DNA of 64,000 nucleotides, taken from contig NZ_JHXX01000001.1 in the NCBI RefSeq assembly GCF_000621605.1, forward strand, positions 372,001-436,000, read 5' to 3'. Origin of the DNA: Butyrivibrio sp. MC2021. Its GTDB lineage: Bacteria > Bacillota > Clostridia > Lachnospirales > Lachnospiraceae. The notes under the pieces were generated by a model, which worked only from the letters and a program-made list of their open reading frames with translations, did not search any database and had not been told where the DNA came from. The position numbers and the translations under genes are program-made. Of the stretch, positions 1 through 8,948 are shown piece by piece. Every line of letters starts with the position of its first letter. Position 1 is the stretch's first letter.

Positions 1-708
1 AAGTCCGGCAGTGTCGATAAAGGTGTATTTCTTGCCGTTGTATTTAACTTCAGTATCGATGGCATCTCTGGTGGTGCCTGCGATATCTGAAACAATAAGT
101 CTGTTCTCACCGATGAGCTTGTTGATAATGGAGGACTTACCTACATTGGGCTTACCGATAATGGCAATCTTGGTATTCTCATCCTCTTCCTCATTGGTTG
201 AATCCTTGGAAAAGTGGCTTACAACCTCCTCAAGAAGATCGCCTATACCCTGCTTGTTAACCGCCGAGATAGGGAAAGGTTCGCCGATTCCGAGGTTGTA
301 GAACTCATAAACATCCAGGGAATCTCTGTTGTAATTATCAACCTTGTTTACGCAAAGAACCACAGGCTTGCCGGATCTGCGGAGCATGTCTGCAACCTTG
401 TCATCCGCATCTGTAAGTCCCTGCTTAACATCAACCATGAATACGATAACATCCGCGGTATCGATGGCGATCTGAGCCTGCTCTCTCATCTGTGAAAGGA
501 TAATATCCTTGGAATCAGGCTCAATACCACCGGTATCAATGAGAGTAAAGCTGTGATTAAGCCACTCCACATCCTGATAAATTCTGTCTCTTGTTACGCC
601 GGGGGTATCCTGCACAATGGCAATCCTGCTTCCGGCAAGGGCATTGAATAATGTGGATTTTCCAACATTAGGTCTGCCCACTACTGCTACAATATTTTTT
701 CTGCTCAT
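1..708 (-). CDS. der: Ribosome-associated double GTPase Der (EngA), 3' end cut by window edge
   Basis: Der is an essential tandem-GTPase factor for maturation of the 50S ribosomal subunit. The 236 codons visible give the first G domain (P-loop GRPNVGKST near residue 11, DTGG, NKVD) and the start of the second ([13 protein letters not shown]), which identifies the family directly. The second G domain is only begun and the C-terminal KH-like domain lies outside the window. The ATG at 706-708 opens [19 protein letters not shown], the expected N-terminus. It lies 35 bp downstream of the DUF512 gene on the same strand and is probably co-transcribed with it. Confidence 0.97.
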   Translation of the reverse strand, partial: MSRKNIVAVVGRPNVGKSTLFNALAGSRIAIVQDTPGVTRDRIYQDVEWLNHSFTLIDTGGIEPDSKDIILSQMREQAQIAIDTADVIVFMVDVKQGLTDADDKVADMLRRSGKPVVLCVNKVDNYNRDSLDVYEFYNLGIGEPFPISAVNKQGIGDLLEEVVSHFSKDSTNEEEDENTKIAIIGKPNVGKSSIINKLIGENRLIVSDIAGTTRDAIDTEVKYNGKKYTFIDTAGL

Positions 709-743
709 AAACTATTCCTTACTTCTAAAAAATCAAATACTAT

Positions 744-2093
744 TTACTCAGGCTCTACCCCAAAGAGGATAGCTGCCAGATAGTGTCCGTCGCACTTGGA
801 AATACCCACAGGAACCTCCAGGGCCTTGCTGATATCTCCTATGGTCACATCATCCAGAAGATAGTCTTCTCCGCTTCTCAAAAGGTTCTCAGGAAGGAAA
901 AGCTCCTGTCCCAGTTCCCTGCCCTTAAGCTGTTTAATTATATCCTGTCCTGTAAGAAGACCTGAAACTGTGATCCTCTCGCCAAAAAACTCGTTTATTA
1001 TCTCATAAACATGTATCTTTATGCCAGGGGAAATTTCAGAAACTTTATCCGCAAGCTCTTTTATGCAGGGATAAACCAATCTTCCGGTGGCAATGGAGAT
1101 CTCCTGCTTAAAGTCCTTAAGCTTATCTCCATATCGTTGCTTTATATCCTCAACAGCTTCATCAAATTCATTTATAAGGAGCCTCATCATGCCCACGCCA
1201 TTTTCAAGCTGAATATAGCCGTCGTAGCGCTCCTCCTCGGGGAACGGCCTGCCTGCCAGGAAATACCACTCATCACTGGCATGGATAAAGTGAATTCCGT
1301 GCTCTGCATAGATCTTTTTCTGCCAGCTCTCAATCTCGTCAATGACCTTTTTGGCATCTTCTGAATCAAAGGGTTCTAACGGATAAAGGCCGTCTCTGTA
1401 TTTGGAAAGTCCCACAGGTACCACTGATACGCTCTGAAGATTCGGGATATACTTGGTCAGGTCCGAAATAGACCTCTCAAGCTCATCTCCGTCATTTACT
1501 CCCTTGCAAAGTACGATCTGTCCATTGATCTCTATTCCTGTTCCGGGAGCACAAAGCCTGTCAACCTTCTTGAGGGCCTCTCCGGCGAATCTGTTGCCAA
1601 GCATCTTGCAGCGAAGCTCTGGATTGGTTGTCTGGAACGACACATTTATGGGGGACAGGTGATATTTCAGGATCCTGTCGATGTCCTTGTCAGACATATT
1701 GGTAAGGGTAACATAATTGCCCTGTAAAAACGAAAGTCTTGAATCATCATCCTTAAAATAAAGGGTTTCTCTCATGCCCTTGGGCATCTGATCGATGAAG
1801 CAAAAGATACATTTATTGCTGCAGGACCTGTAATCATCCATGAGCCCGTTCTCGAACTCAATTCCCAGCTCCTCATCAAAATCCTTGTCTATATCAAGAA
1901 GCCATTCTTCTCCGTCAGCCTTCCTGATAAGTATATCCAGGTGATCCTCCTGAACCATGTACTGAAAATCGAAGATATCCTCGATTATCTCATCATTGAT
2001 CTTAAGGAGAAAATCTCCCGGTTCTATATTAAGTTCCTCGGCTATGCTTCCTGGCATGACCTGACTTATCTTGTGTCCATTATATTTCTTCAA
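744..2093 (-). CDS. DUF512 family PDZ/radical SAM protein
   Basis: The protein has an N-terminal PDZ-like segment (HKISQVMPGSIAEELN, PGDFLLKIND) followed by a cysteine motif CSNKCIFC, which fits the CX3CX2C cluster site of radical SAM enzymes, and then the DUF512 region. The family is often found beside der; its reaction is not known to me. The open frame extends upstream to 2198, but a TTG at 2091-2093 is preceded at 7 nt by AGAGGA and starts just before the conserved PDZ region, giving 449 residues, so I prefer it. A sigma-A type promoter faces this gene at 2190-2218. A radical SAM role is inferred from the cysteine motif only. Confidence 0.85.
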   Translation of the reverse strand: MKKYNGHKISQVMPGSIAEELNIEPGDFLLKINDEIIEDIFDFQYMVQEDHLDILIRKADGEEWLLDIDKDFDEELGIEFENGLMDDYRSCSNKCIFCFIDQMPKGMRETLYFKDDDSRLSFLQGNYVTLTNMSDKDIDRILKYHLSPINVSFQTTNPELRCKMLGNRFAGEALKKVDRLCAPGTGIEINGQIVLCKGVNDGDELERSISDLTKYIPNLQSVSVVPVGLSKYRDGLYPLEPFDSEDAKKVIDEIESWQKKIYAEHGIHFIHASDEWYFLAGRPFPEEERYDGYIQLENGVGMMRLLINEFDEAVEDIKQRYGDKLKDFKQEISIATGRLVYPCIKELADKVSEISPGIKIHVYEIINEFFGERITVSGLLTGQDIIKQLKGRELGQELFLPENLLRSGEDYLLDDVTIGDISKALEVPVGISKCDGHYLAAILFGVEPE

Positions 2094-2131
2094 TACTAAT
2101 TCCTCTGATACTTCAAAAAATAAACGCTTAA

Positions 2132-2171
2132 AATTAGGGTGCCTAATGTACAAGCAAAAAGCACCCCAATT
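2132..2171 (-). repeat. Inverted repeat in the leader of the DUF512 gene
   Basis: AATTAGGGTGC (2132-2142) pairs with GCACCCCAATT (2161-2171) with one wobble position and an 18-nt loop. If transcription starts from the minus-strand promoter at 2190-2218, the hairpin lies in the first part of the mRNA leader. No known riboswitch is recognised. Confidence 0.4.
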
Positions 2172-2189
2172 AACTCCGCTATTTCTACC

Positions 2190-2218
2190 ATTATACATGA
2201 AATTTCTTGACGTGTCAG
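2190..2218 (-). promoter_or_regulatory. Sigma-A type promoter for DUF512-der
   Basis: Minus-strand CTGACA (-35, plus 2213-2218) and TATAAT (-10, plus 2190-2195) are 17 bp apart. The element overlaps the plus-strand promoter of prs, whose -35 lies within this spacer. Confidence 0.65.
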
Positions 2219-2234
2219 TAGCTGTAATGATAAA
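2207..2234 (+). promoter_or_regulatory. Sigma-A type promoter for prs
   Basis: TTGACG at 2207-2212 and GATAAA at 2229-2234, spacing 16, with TG-like extension (TAATGATAAAA). It precedes the prs start codon by about 47 bp and is superimposed on the divergent minus-strand promoter. Confidence 0.55.
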
Positions 2235-2280
2235 ACAGTATATGGTAAACTATGAAATTTCCAAAATGAAGGGGACAATT

Positions 2281-3480
2281 ATGCCGGATTTTCACTCTCT
2301 TGAGGGCACTATTCCTGTAGCGCCGCTCAATCTTATTGTAATGGAATCAGCCAAAGAGCTTGGAGAAAGCGTCAATAATTATATTTCCCAGTTCAGACAT
2401 GAATTATATAAAATGCCCGAAAACGATCCTGCTTTTCACGGATACGTAAAGGACAATTACATGATCAGCTATAATCTTGACCGTTTCGGAAGCGGTGAAG
2501 CCAAGGCTACCATCAAGGAATCTGTTCGTGGTAATGACGTTTATATTCTCACAGACGTTTGTAACTACTCTATTACCTACAAGATGTACAACTACGTTAA
2601 TCACAAGTCTCCCGATGACCATTATCAGGATCTTAAGCGTGTTATCGGAGCTATCACAGGTAAGGCCAAGAGAATCAACGTTATCATGCCCTTCCTTTAC
2701 GAAGGAAGACAGCACAAGAGAAACGGCATGGAGTCTCTTGATGCAGCTCAGATGTTTAAAGAGCTTCATGACATGGGCATTTCCAATTTCATCACCTTTG
2801 ATGCCCACGATCCACGTATTTCCAATGCCAAGCCCCTGGGAGGATTCGACAACTTCCTGGCTTCTTATCAGTTTATGAAGGCTCTTTTATCACATATTGA
2901 TGACCTCATTGTAGATAAGGACCATCTGACAGTAATCTCTCCTGACGAGGGAGCCCTTGACAGAGCCGTATATTTTGCCAACGTTATCGGCGCTGATACA
3001 GGTATGTTCTACAAGAGACGCGACTATGCACACGTTGTTAACGGAACCAACCCTATCGTAGCTCATGAGTTCCTGGGTTCAGACATTTCAGGCCGCGATG
3101 TTATCATCATCGACGACATGATCTCCTCAGGATCTTCCATGATCGATACAGCCAAGCAGCTTAAGAACATGGGCGCCAAAAGAGTATTCATCTGCACCAC
3201 CTTCGGTCTTTTCACCGACGGTATGAGCAAGTTCGATGAGGGCTATAAGAACAACTACTTCGATGCAGTTATCACAACCAACCTTACATACATGAATGAT
3301 GATGTTAAGTCCAGAGAATACCTCTTCGTTGCAGATATGGGTAAATTCCTTGCAACCATCATCGACTTCCTGAATCACGATGCTTCAATGTCTACAGTTA
3401 ACATGCCTACAGACAAGATCCACGAGATTGTAGGCAAATACAATTCAGGCTGCAAGACACCGGAAGAACTTTTCGACTGA
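2281..3480 (+). CDS. prs: Ribose-phosphate pyrophosphokinase (long, divergent form)
   Basis: PRPP synthetase makes phosphoribosyl pyrophosphate from ribose 5-phosphate and ATP for nucleotide, histidine and tryptophan synthesis. The PRPP loop DVIIIDDMISSGSSM is at about residues 273-287, and PFLYEGRQHKR (about 137-147) and FDAHDPR (about 173-179) stand where the flexible loop and metal-binding segment are expected. At 399 residues it is longer than the usual 310-320 and has an N-terminal extension. ATG at 2281 is preceded by AAGGGG; the upstream in-frame ATGs lack a comparable site and lie in the promoter. It is a single-gene unit closed by hairpins at 3501-3566. Confidence 0.93.
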   Translation: MPDFHSLEGTIPVAPLNLIVMESAKELGESVNNYISQFRHELYKMPENDPAFHGYVKDNYMISYNLDRFGSGEAKATIKESVRGNDVYILTDVCNYSITYKMYNYVNHKSPDDHYQDLKRVIGAITGKAKRINVIMPFLYEGRQHKRNGMESLDAAQMFKELHDMGISNFITFDAHDPRISNAKPLGGFDNFLASYQFMKALLSHIDDLIVDKDHLTVISPDEGALDRAVYFANVIGADTGMFYKRRDYAHVVNGTNPIVAHEFLGSDISGRDVIIIDDMISSGSSMIDTAKQLKNMGAKRVFICTTFGLFTDGMSKFDEGYKNNYFDAVITTNLTYMNDDVKSREYLFVADMGKFLATIIDFLNHDASMSTVNMPTDKIHEIVGKYNSGCKTPEELFD

Positions 3481-3500
3481 TTAAATAAGATTACAAAAAT

Positions 3501-3566
3501 AAGCCAGGGCCAAAACCCTGGCTTCAGACTGAAGACAAAGTCCACGGCTTACGCCGTGGATTTTTC
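3501..3566 (+). terminator. Tandem hairpins ending prs transcription
   Basis: The first hairpin AAGCCAGGG/CCCTGGCTT (3501-3524) lacks a T tract. The second, TCCACGGC-TTAC-GCCGTGGA (3541-3560), is followed by TTTTTC and is a typical intrinsic terminator. Confidence 0.85.
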
Positions 3567-3597
3567 TATACAAAAACTGTTTATTCTAATATTTTTA

Positions 3598-3623
3598 TAA
3601 ATTGACTAAAGTTTTGCCAATAA
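3598..3623 (+). promoter_or_regulatory. Sigma-28 (SigD)-like promoter for the binding protein-chemoreceptor pair
   Basis: TAAA at 3598-3601, a 14-nt spacer and GCCAATAA at 3616-3623 match the motility sigma factor consensus (TAAA, about 15 nt, GCCGATAT/A) with one mismatch. The downstream transcription unit contains a chemoreceptor, the usual class of target. An overlapping TTGACT has no well-placed -10. Confidence 0.55.
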
Positions 3624-3696
3624 TATGCAGATATATATCTATATGGGCTTCTATACACAAAAATCTTTTTAGGATCATAATCCGGGAGGTATTAAA

Positions 3697-5532
3697 ATGC
3701 GCAACAAACTCCTATCATGTGTTTTAGTTCTGGCTATGACACTGAGTCTTTTTACTGCATGTGGCAAACAGTCTGCTAATGACGGAAATGAGGTGGCTGA
3801 CACAGATGCTTCGCAGGAAAATGCCGCAGACGATAGCGCCGGCACAGGTTCCGAAGCTACCTGGCCGACCACCCTGACCAATTCTGTACACAACAGCGCA
3901 GCCCCTGACTGGACTGAGTACAATCAGCTCATCTTTAACATTAAAAACACCACTGACTACAATGAACGTGAGGTAATGATGCACCGCGCAGAAGATATCC
4001 TCATGTCTACAGGTGCTGTGGTGCCGCTCTATTATTATAATGATCCTTATCTTCAGAAAACCTCCATTAATGGAATCTATTCATCTCTCTTTGGTACCAA
4101 ATACTTTATGTATGCAACAGGCTGCGCAGACAACATTTTGAGGGTGAGCCTTTCATCAGATCCCACATACTTGGATCCCACCCTTAACTCCTCTGTAGAT
4201 GGAGCATGTCTTGTGGCAAACACCTTTGCCGGACTCTACACCTATAATGCGGAAGGAGAATGCATCCCGGCTCTTGCGGATCCGGCAAACCCTTATGAAG
4301 TATCGGAGGACGGCTTATCCTATACCTTCCATTTGAGAAAAGATTTAAAGTGGTCCGATGGGTCACCTCTTACAGCATCGGATTTCGTATATTCATGGAA
4401 CAGAGCAGTCTCATCATCTCTTAATGCAGACTATGCTTATATGTTCAGTAATTTCGCAGGCTATGATGATGGCAAAGTTAAGGCGAAGGCAATTGATGAT
4501 AATACCCTCACCTTCCCCCTCACATCTCCCTGCGCATATATCCTTGACCTTATGGCCTTTCCTATATTCTTCCCGGTAAATCAGGCCTGTGTTGATGCTG
4601 CAGATCCTGATGGAGTTAATCCCGGGGCCTGGGCAGAAAATGTTGGCTTTGTAGCCAGCGGAGCCTTCACTTTGCAGGAATGGATTCCCGGCGACAAAAT
4701 GGTATATGTCAAGAATCCATATTTCTACGATGCAGACAACGTATCGGTAGATCAGCTTGTCTTTTTCACGACAGCTGACGAAGAAGTGATATTCAGCGCT
4801 TACAAAAACGGAGAAATTGACTTTGCGGATTCAGTACCCACTGAAGCAATTCCGGGTTTTCTTTCCTCCAACGATCCTGAATTTGTTATAGCTCCAAGCC
4901 TTGGAACCTACTACTTTGCTTTTAATGTAAACAGCCATATGTTTGACGGTAAGTCCTCAGCTCAGGCTGCTGCCATGAGACGTGCCATGGGGCTTCTTAT
5001 TGACAGATCTTATATCGTAAATAACATCGGACAGACAGGACAGGTCATTGCAACCTCTTTTATTCCTGAGGGAATGCTTGACGGTAATGGCGGTGTGTTC
5101 AAGACCAGTGATGATAAATATGCTTTCCCGGATGCATCTTCAACCGGTTATTATCCTGCAGAGAAGACAGATGCATCTGTCAATGAGGCAAAAGCGCTGC
5201 TGGAAGAGGCGGGATATTCCTTTGGTTCAGACGGAAAGCTCTCACCGGATACTCCTATTGCTTTTGATTTCCTGACCAATAACAGTCAGTCCCACATTCT
5301 TGTAGCAGAAGCAATTAAAAAGGACCTGGCAGAGGTAGGAATAGAGGTAACTGTAGTGCAGGAAGATTGGCCAACCTTCCTGCAGGACCGCAAGGACGGC
5401 AATTATGATGTGGCCCGCGAAGGCTGGCTTGCAGATTTTAATGATCCTATAAACATGCTTGAGATGTTCATTACAGAATCCGGAAACAATGATCCTCAGT
5501 TTGGCCGAGAGCCCTTTGATGAAGAAGAATAA
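3697..5532 (+). CDS. Peptide ABC transporter-type substrate-binding lipoprotein, apparently circularly permuted
   Basis: This is an OppA/DppA-family (SBP_bac_5) extracytoplasmic binding protein. It has a signal peptide and lipobox LFTAC (Cys22), an acidic linker, and then two blocks in unusual order. Residues about 70-140 (from [10 protein letters not shown] through [15 protein letters not shown] to GTKYFMYA) look like the segment that normally ends these proteins. Residues about 145-605 start with the canonical N-terminal motif [20 protein letters not shown] and stop at [10 protein letters not shown]...GNNDPQFG, exactly where the moved segment would normally follow. No oligopeptide permease or ATPase is nearby. 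The chemoreceptor gene follows after 14 bp. GGGAGG lies 8 nt before the ATG. A sensing role with the chemoreceptor, rather than transport, is inference. Confidence 0.88.
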   Translation: MRNKLLSCVLVLAMTLSLFTACGKQSANDGNEVADTDASQENAADDSAGTGSEATWPTTLTNSVHNSAAPDWTEYNQLIFNIKNTTDYNEREVMMHRAEDILMSTGAVVPLYYYNDPYLQKTSINGIYSSLFGTKYFMYATGCADNILRVSLSSDPTYLDPTLNSSVDGACLVANTFAGLYTYNAEGECIPALADPANPYEVSEDGLSYTFHLRKDLKWSDGSPLTASDFVYSWNRAVSSSLNADYAYMFSNFAGYDDGKVKAKAIDDNTLTFPLTSPCAYILDLMAFPIFFPVNQACVDAADPDGVNPGAWAENVGFVASGAFTLQEWIPGDKMVYVKNPYFYDADNVSVDQLVFFTTADEEVIFSAYKNGEIDFADSVPTEAIPGFLSSNDPEFVIAPSLGTYYFAFNVNSHMFDGKSSAQAAAMRRAMGLLIDRSYIVNNIGQTGQVIATSFIPEGMLDGNGGVFKTSDDKYAFPDASSTGYYPAEKTDASVNEAKALLEEAGYSFGSDGKLSPDTPIAFDFLTNNSQSHILVAEAIKKDLAEVGIEVTVVQEDWPTFLQDRKDGNYDVAREGWLADFNDPINMLEMFITESGNNDPQFGREPFDEEE

Positions 5533-5546
5533 GGAGGGAGCCATTT

Positions 5547-7613
5547 ATGTTTAAGAAAACAAGTTTACTATCTAAGATGCTCCTTGGAATAATTCCTGCT
5601 GTTGCACTGGCACTTATTCTTGTAACAACAGTGAGCGTGAGCAGATCATCAGAGTCAATACAGACTCTGACAACGCAGAAGGCAGAAGAGTCAATTCTTG
5701 CAAATGTAAGTGATATAAATGCTACCCTCATGACCCTAAGGTCCACTGCAGTAACCCTGGCAAATACTGTGGGCGGAACCTACAGTTCCACCGATCTTGA
5801 TGTGTACCAGGCTATTTTTAAAAAGGCTGTTTTATCAAATGATGTTATTTCAGGAGCCGGCATATGGTTCAAGCAGGGAGTATATGAGCACAGGACATAT
5901 GCAGGTCCTTACTGGTACAGAGACGGAAATACCATCACTTATACTGATGAATACTCCAATGCAGAATATGATTATTTTTCACAGGAGTACTATACAGTAG
6001 CAGCAACCCTTCCCGAGGGACAGTGCAACATTACAAATCCCTATTATGACCCATCCAGCGGAAAAGTAATGGCAACCTGTTCAGCTCCTATTTATGATGT
6101 TGCCGGATATTACTCAGGCTGTATAACTGTTGATATATATCTGGATTCGATCCAGAACATGGTATCAGGCATCTCCCTGGGCAAAAACTCTGCTCCGATA
6201 CTTCTTGATTCTGAGGGCGCATATCTCTATGATGCAGACGACGGTAAGATCTCACAGGCACTTAATATTGCCAATGATCCCAATGCTTCCCTTGCAGCTG
6301 CAAGTACTCAGGTGATGGCCAATTCATCAGGTGTGACCTCTTTCACTCAGGATGGTCAAAAGTATCTGTTATTCTACGGTACTGTTCCGGATGTTAACTG
6401 GAAGCTGGGCGTAACGCTCCTTGAAAGTGAGATGAATGAGAGTATAAATTCCATAAGGACATTCCTTCTTTTTATAGGCTTAGTGGCACTTATTATCTGC
6501 GTTGCCATCATAACTCTGCTGGCACTGTCCATTGTTAAGAATGTCAACAGCGTTAAGGCCTTTGCGGGAGAGCTTGCAAAGGGCGACTTTACTATTGATC
6601 AGATTAAAACCAGGAGTTCTGATGAACTTGGACAGATGTCCCTGTCCTTAAATAACATGTATGAGAGCAATAAATCTGTTATTACACAGGTTTCAGAGGA
6701 GTCCGGAAGAATCGATGAAGCTTCTACAAATCTTGGAAACATGGCTGAACAGCTCACCAATGATTTCCAGATGATCAGAAACAACATGACCGGCGTTAAT
6801 GATGCCATGATGAGTGCATCCGCTGCGACGGAACAGGTTAATGCTTCAATCGAAGAAGTTAATGCTTCAGTACAGATGCTTTCCGGTCAGGCCGATGAAA
6901 CCAGGACTCAGGCAGATGATATACAGCGCAAGGCTGCAGATATCGAAGAAAAATCAAGGAAGGCCAGTGAAAATGCTGCTCTCATTGCTTCTGAAAGAGA
7001 AAGAGATGTTGAGGAAGCCAATTCTCAGGCAGAAGTCGTTAAGGAAATCGGATCCCTTGCTGATTCCATTGCGGAGATTGCAGACCAGATCAATCTTTTG
7101 TCATTAAATGCTTCGATCGAGGCAGCAAGAGCCGGCGAACACGGCAAAGGCTTTGCGGTTGTTGCTTCCGAGATCAATAAGCTTGCGGGAGAAACTGCAG
7201 AGGCCGTAGGCCAGATTCAGGGCACAGTAGAAAATGTTCAGGCTGCATTTGAGAACCTTCTGAATGCCACCAATGAGCTTCTGAAATTCCTGAATGAGAC
7301 GGTAAAGAGCGATTATGATAACTTTGTAAATATTGCGCAGGAGTATGGTAATGACGCCGCATCCTTTGGCCGCCAGTCAAGCTCCATCGCTGAAATGGTG
7401 GGTACAATACGTGGCGCAATGAATGAAGTAAGCAGTGCTATTCAGAATATTACAGAATCAACACAGGATACCGCATCAAGAAGCTCCGAGATCACAGATA
7501 CTGTCAACACCGTATCCGGTGTGGTTGACAGCGTATCCGATATGTCTGTCAAACAGCAGGAGATTTCCAGAACTTTGTCGGATGTTGTCGGAAAGTTCAA
7601 GTTAAGAGCATAA
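5547..7613 (+). CDS. Methyl-accepting chemotaxis protein with Cache-type sensor
   Basis: This is a transmembrane chemoreceptor of 688 residues. It has a first membrane segment at about residues 12-32, an extracellular region of about 270 residues with a dCache-like pattern ([38 protein letters not shown]), a second membrane segment at about 306-330, a HAMP-like stretch, and a cytoplasmic coiled-coil. The conserved CheA/CheW hairpin tip is [20 protein letters not shown] followed by GKGFAVVA (about 513-545). AAGGAGG precedes the ATG. It shares a transcription unit with the binding lipoprotein upstream and ends at the hairpin at 7639-7666. The ligand is unknown. Confidence 0.95.
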   Translation: MFKKTSLLSKMLLGIIPAVALALILVTTVSVSRSSESIQTLTTQKAEESILANVSDINATLMTLRSTAVTLANTVGGTYSSTDLDVYQAIFKKAVLSNDVISGAGIWFKQGVYEHRTYAGPYWYRDGNTITYTDEYSNAEYDYFSQEYYTVAATLPEGQCNITNPYYDPSSGKVMATCSAPIYDVAGYYSGCITVDIYLDSIQNMVSGISLGKNSAPILLDSEGAYLYDADDGKISQALNIANDPNASLAAASTQVMANSSGVTSFTQDGQKYLLFYGTVPDVNWKLGVTLLESEMNESINSIRTFLLFIGLVALIICVAIITLLALSIVKNVNSVKAFAGELAKGDFTIDQIKTRSSDELGQMSLSLNNMYESNKSVITQVSEESGRIDEASTNLGNMAEQLTNDFQMIRNNMTGVNDAMMSASAATEQVNASIEEVNASVQMLSGQADETRTQADDIQRKAADIEEKSRKASENAALIASERERDVEEANSQAEVVKEIGSLADSIAEIADQINLLSLNASIEAARAGEHGKGFAVVASEINKLAGETAEAVGQIQGTVENVQAAFENLLNATNELLKFLNETVKSDYDNFVNIAQEYGNDAASFGRQSSSIAEMVGTIRGAMNEVSSAIQNITESTQDTASRSSEITDTVNTVSGVVDSVSDMSVKQQEISRTLSDVVGKFKLRA

Positions 7614-7638
7614 AGTTCAGGTTAAGATCACAAAAGTT

Positions 7639-7666
7639 AACGGGGACGGTTTGAACCGTCCCCGTT
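7639..7666. terminator. Bidirectional terminator between convergent genes
   Basis: AACGGGGACGGTT (7639-7651) and AACCGTCCCCGTT (7654-7666) form a perfect 13-bp stem with a 2-nt nominal loop. It sits between the chemoreceptor gene and the convergent secreted-protein gene. The flanks are AT-rich rather than strict T runs. Confidence 0.8.
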
Positions 7667-7682
7667 TAAAATATACGTATAT

Positions 7683-8828
7683 TTATAAATTTGTCTTAGT
7701 TACATGATAGAGTCTGATATAGCACTTACCTGAGAAATACTTGGCGTGATCTCCTGTATAGGAAACTCTCTGATTATTCTTCCAGACGATTCCCTTACCG
7801 TTTCTCTCATATCCATCGGTAATGGTGATTCCGTTTTTGTCATAGCCCATAAGTATCATGTAGTGGGTGATATTGTACTTCTTGGCACTAACGGGATCGT
7901 GGCACCAGATAATATCTCCGGGCTGTGCGTTATTGGCCTTAAGAAACTCATATATTTCGGTCTTTCCAAGCTTTTTCTTGGAATCAATGATCTTGTAGCT
8001 GTCGGGAGTGGAGTATCTGCCGATCCCCAGAGCATTTTCCCAAATCTGGTCCGTCAAAGCACAGCACTGGATGGATTTAACCACACCCTTGTACTTGTAT
8101 GTAGGATTAAACTTACCTTTCAGTGACTTAACGTAGGAATTGATTGTCTTAACTGCCGAACTGTTCTGCCATTTGTAATATAAATAGGAATTCTGATTCT
8201 CATAGAAATACTCATCAACTGCCCAGGTAGCATAAAGTGTGACATCTTCTGTGATCTCGAAGCAATATCCACCTGAATATACGCAGGAAGAATCCCCTGT
8301 AAGGCTCCATCCCCAGAAAGAATATCCCTCTTTATAGGGCTCAATATAGGAAACCATCACGGTATCACCTTTTTTGTAATAGGTGTTATCTACAGGAAGG
8401 TCTGCCACACCATTTTCTTCACTTACATATCTGACGGTGAAATACTGATCCTTTTCGTTTTCAAGAGCATTCTCGGAAGTATCCTCAGAATCACTTGCTC
8501 CGTTATTTCCAAAGTCTTCAAAATCAGACTCTTCCTCTACATATGAGTCAGAATCCTCTTCACATTCTTCTTCAAAGAAGTCCTCATCAATATCTACATA
8601 AGGCTCCTCGTCATAGACCTCGTCAGCTTCCTCGTAATAGTCTTCTTCGTAATAATCTTCGTTATCGGAATTTTCTTCATCAAAGACTTCATCAGAAAGA
8701 GTTATCTCCTCTTCAGATAACAATTCTGAGTCATTTTCTATGGCATTAGCAAAAATGCCAAATGAATTAAAAACCAGAACAGCAGAAAGAATAACCCCCG
8801 CTCTTCGGAAGATGAATCCATTCATCAT
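7683..8828 (-). CDS. Secreted acidic protein with InlB-type repeat and cysteine peptidase-like C-terminus
   Basis: A signal peptide (GFIFRRAGVILSAVLVFNS region) is followed by about 80 residues very rich in Asp, Glu and Tyr. Next comes a Listeria-Bacteroides (InlB B-type) repeat (KEGYSFWGWSL ... DVTLYATW). The C-terminal part contains SIQCCALTDQIWENA and PGDIIWCHDP with THYMILMGYD, a Cys...His arrangement like NlpC/P60, CHAP or C39-like papain-fold enzymes. A peptidase or amidase activity is inferred only. GGAGG sits 5 nt before the ATG at 8826-8828; a second ATG follows at once. Monocistronic, with a promoter at 8899-8928. A calcium-binding or wall-associated role for the acidic tract is possible. 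Confidence 0.75.
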   Translation of the reverse strand: MMNGFIFRRAGVILSAVLVFNSFGIFANAIENDSELLSEEEITLSDEVFDEENSDNEDYYEEDYYEEADEVYDEEPYVDIDEDFFEEECEEDSDSYVEEESDFEDFGNNGASDSEDTSENALENEKDQYFTVRYVSEENGVADLPVDNTYYKKGDTVMVSYIEPYKEGYSFWGWSLTGDSSCVYSGGYCFEITEDVTLYATWAVDEYFYENQNSYLYYKWQNSSAVKTINSYVKSLKGKFNPTYKYKGVVKSIQCCALTDQIWENALGIGRYSTPDSYKIIDSKKKLGKTEIYEFLKANNAQPGDIIWCHDPVSAKKYNITHYMILMGYDKNGITITDGYERNGKGIVWKNNQRVSYTGDHAKYFSGKCYIRLYHVTKTNL

Positions 8829-8898
8829 TTTTCCCTCCAATTACATAATAGGCTGCGAAATCCTTTTCTTCGCCGAAGCGCATCAATGCTTACATTAA

Positions 8899-8928
8899 AT
8901 TATAAAATAATTTAGGTCCTTGGGTCAA
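8899..8928 (-). promoter_or_regulatory. Sigma-A type promoter for the secreted acidic protein
   Basis: Minus-strand TTGACC (plus 8923-8928) and TATAAT (plus 8899-8904), 18-bp spacer, about 70 bp before the start codon. Confidence 0.65.
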
Positions 8929-8948
8929 ATGAACAAATTATTAATAGA

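Noticed and set aside
2404..2808. Minus-strand frame of 134 codons within prs
   Set aside because: Fully contained antisense of a well-conserved gene.
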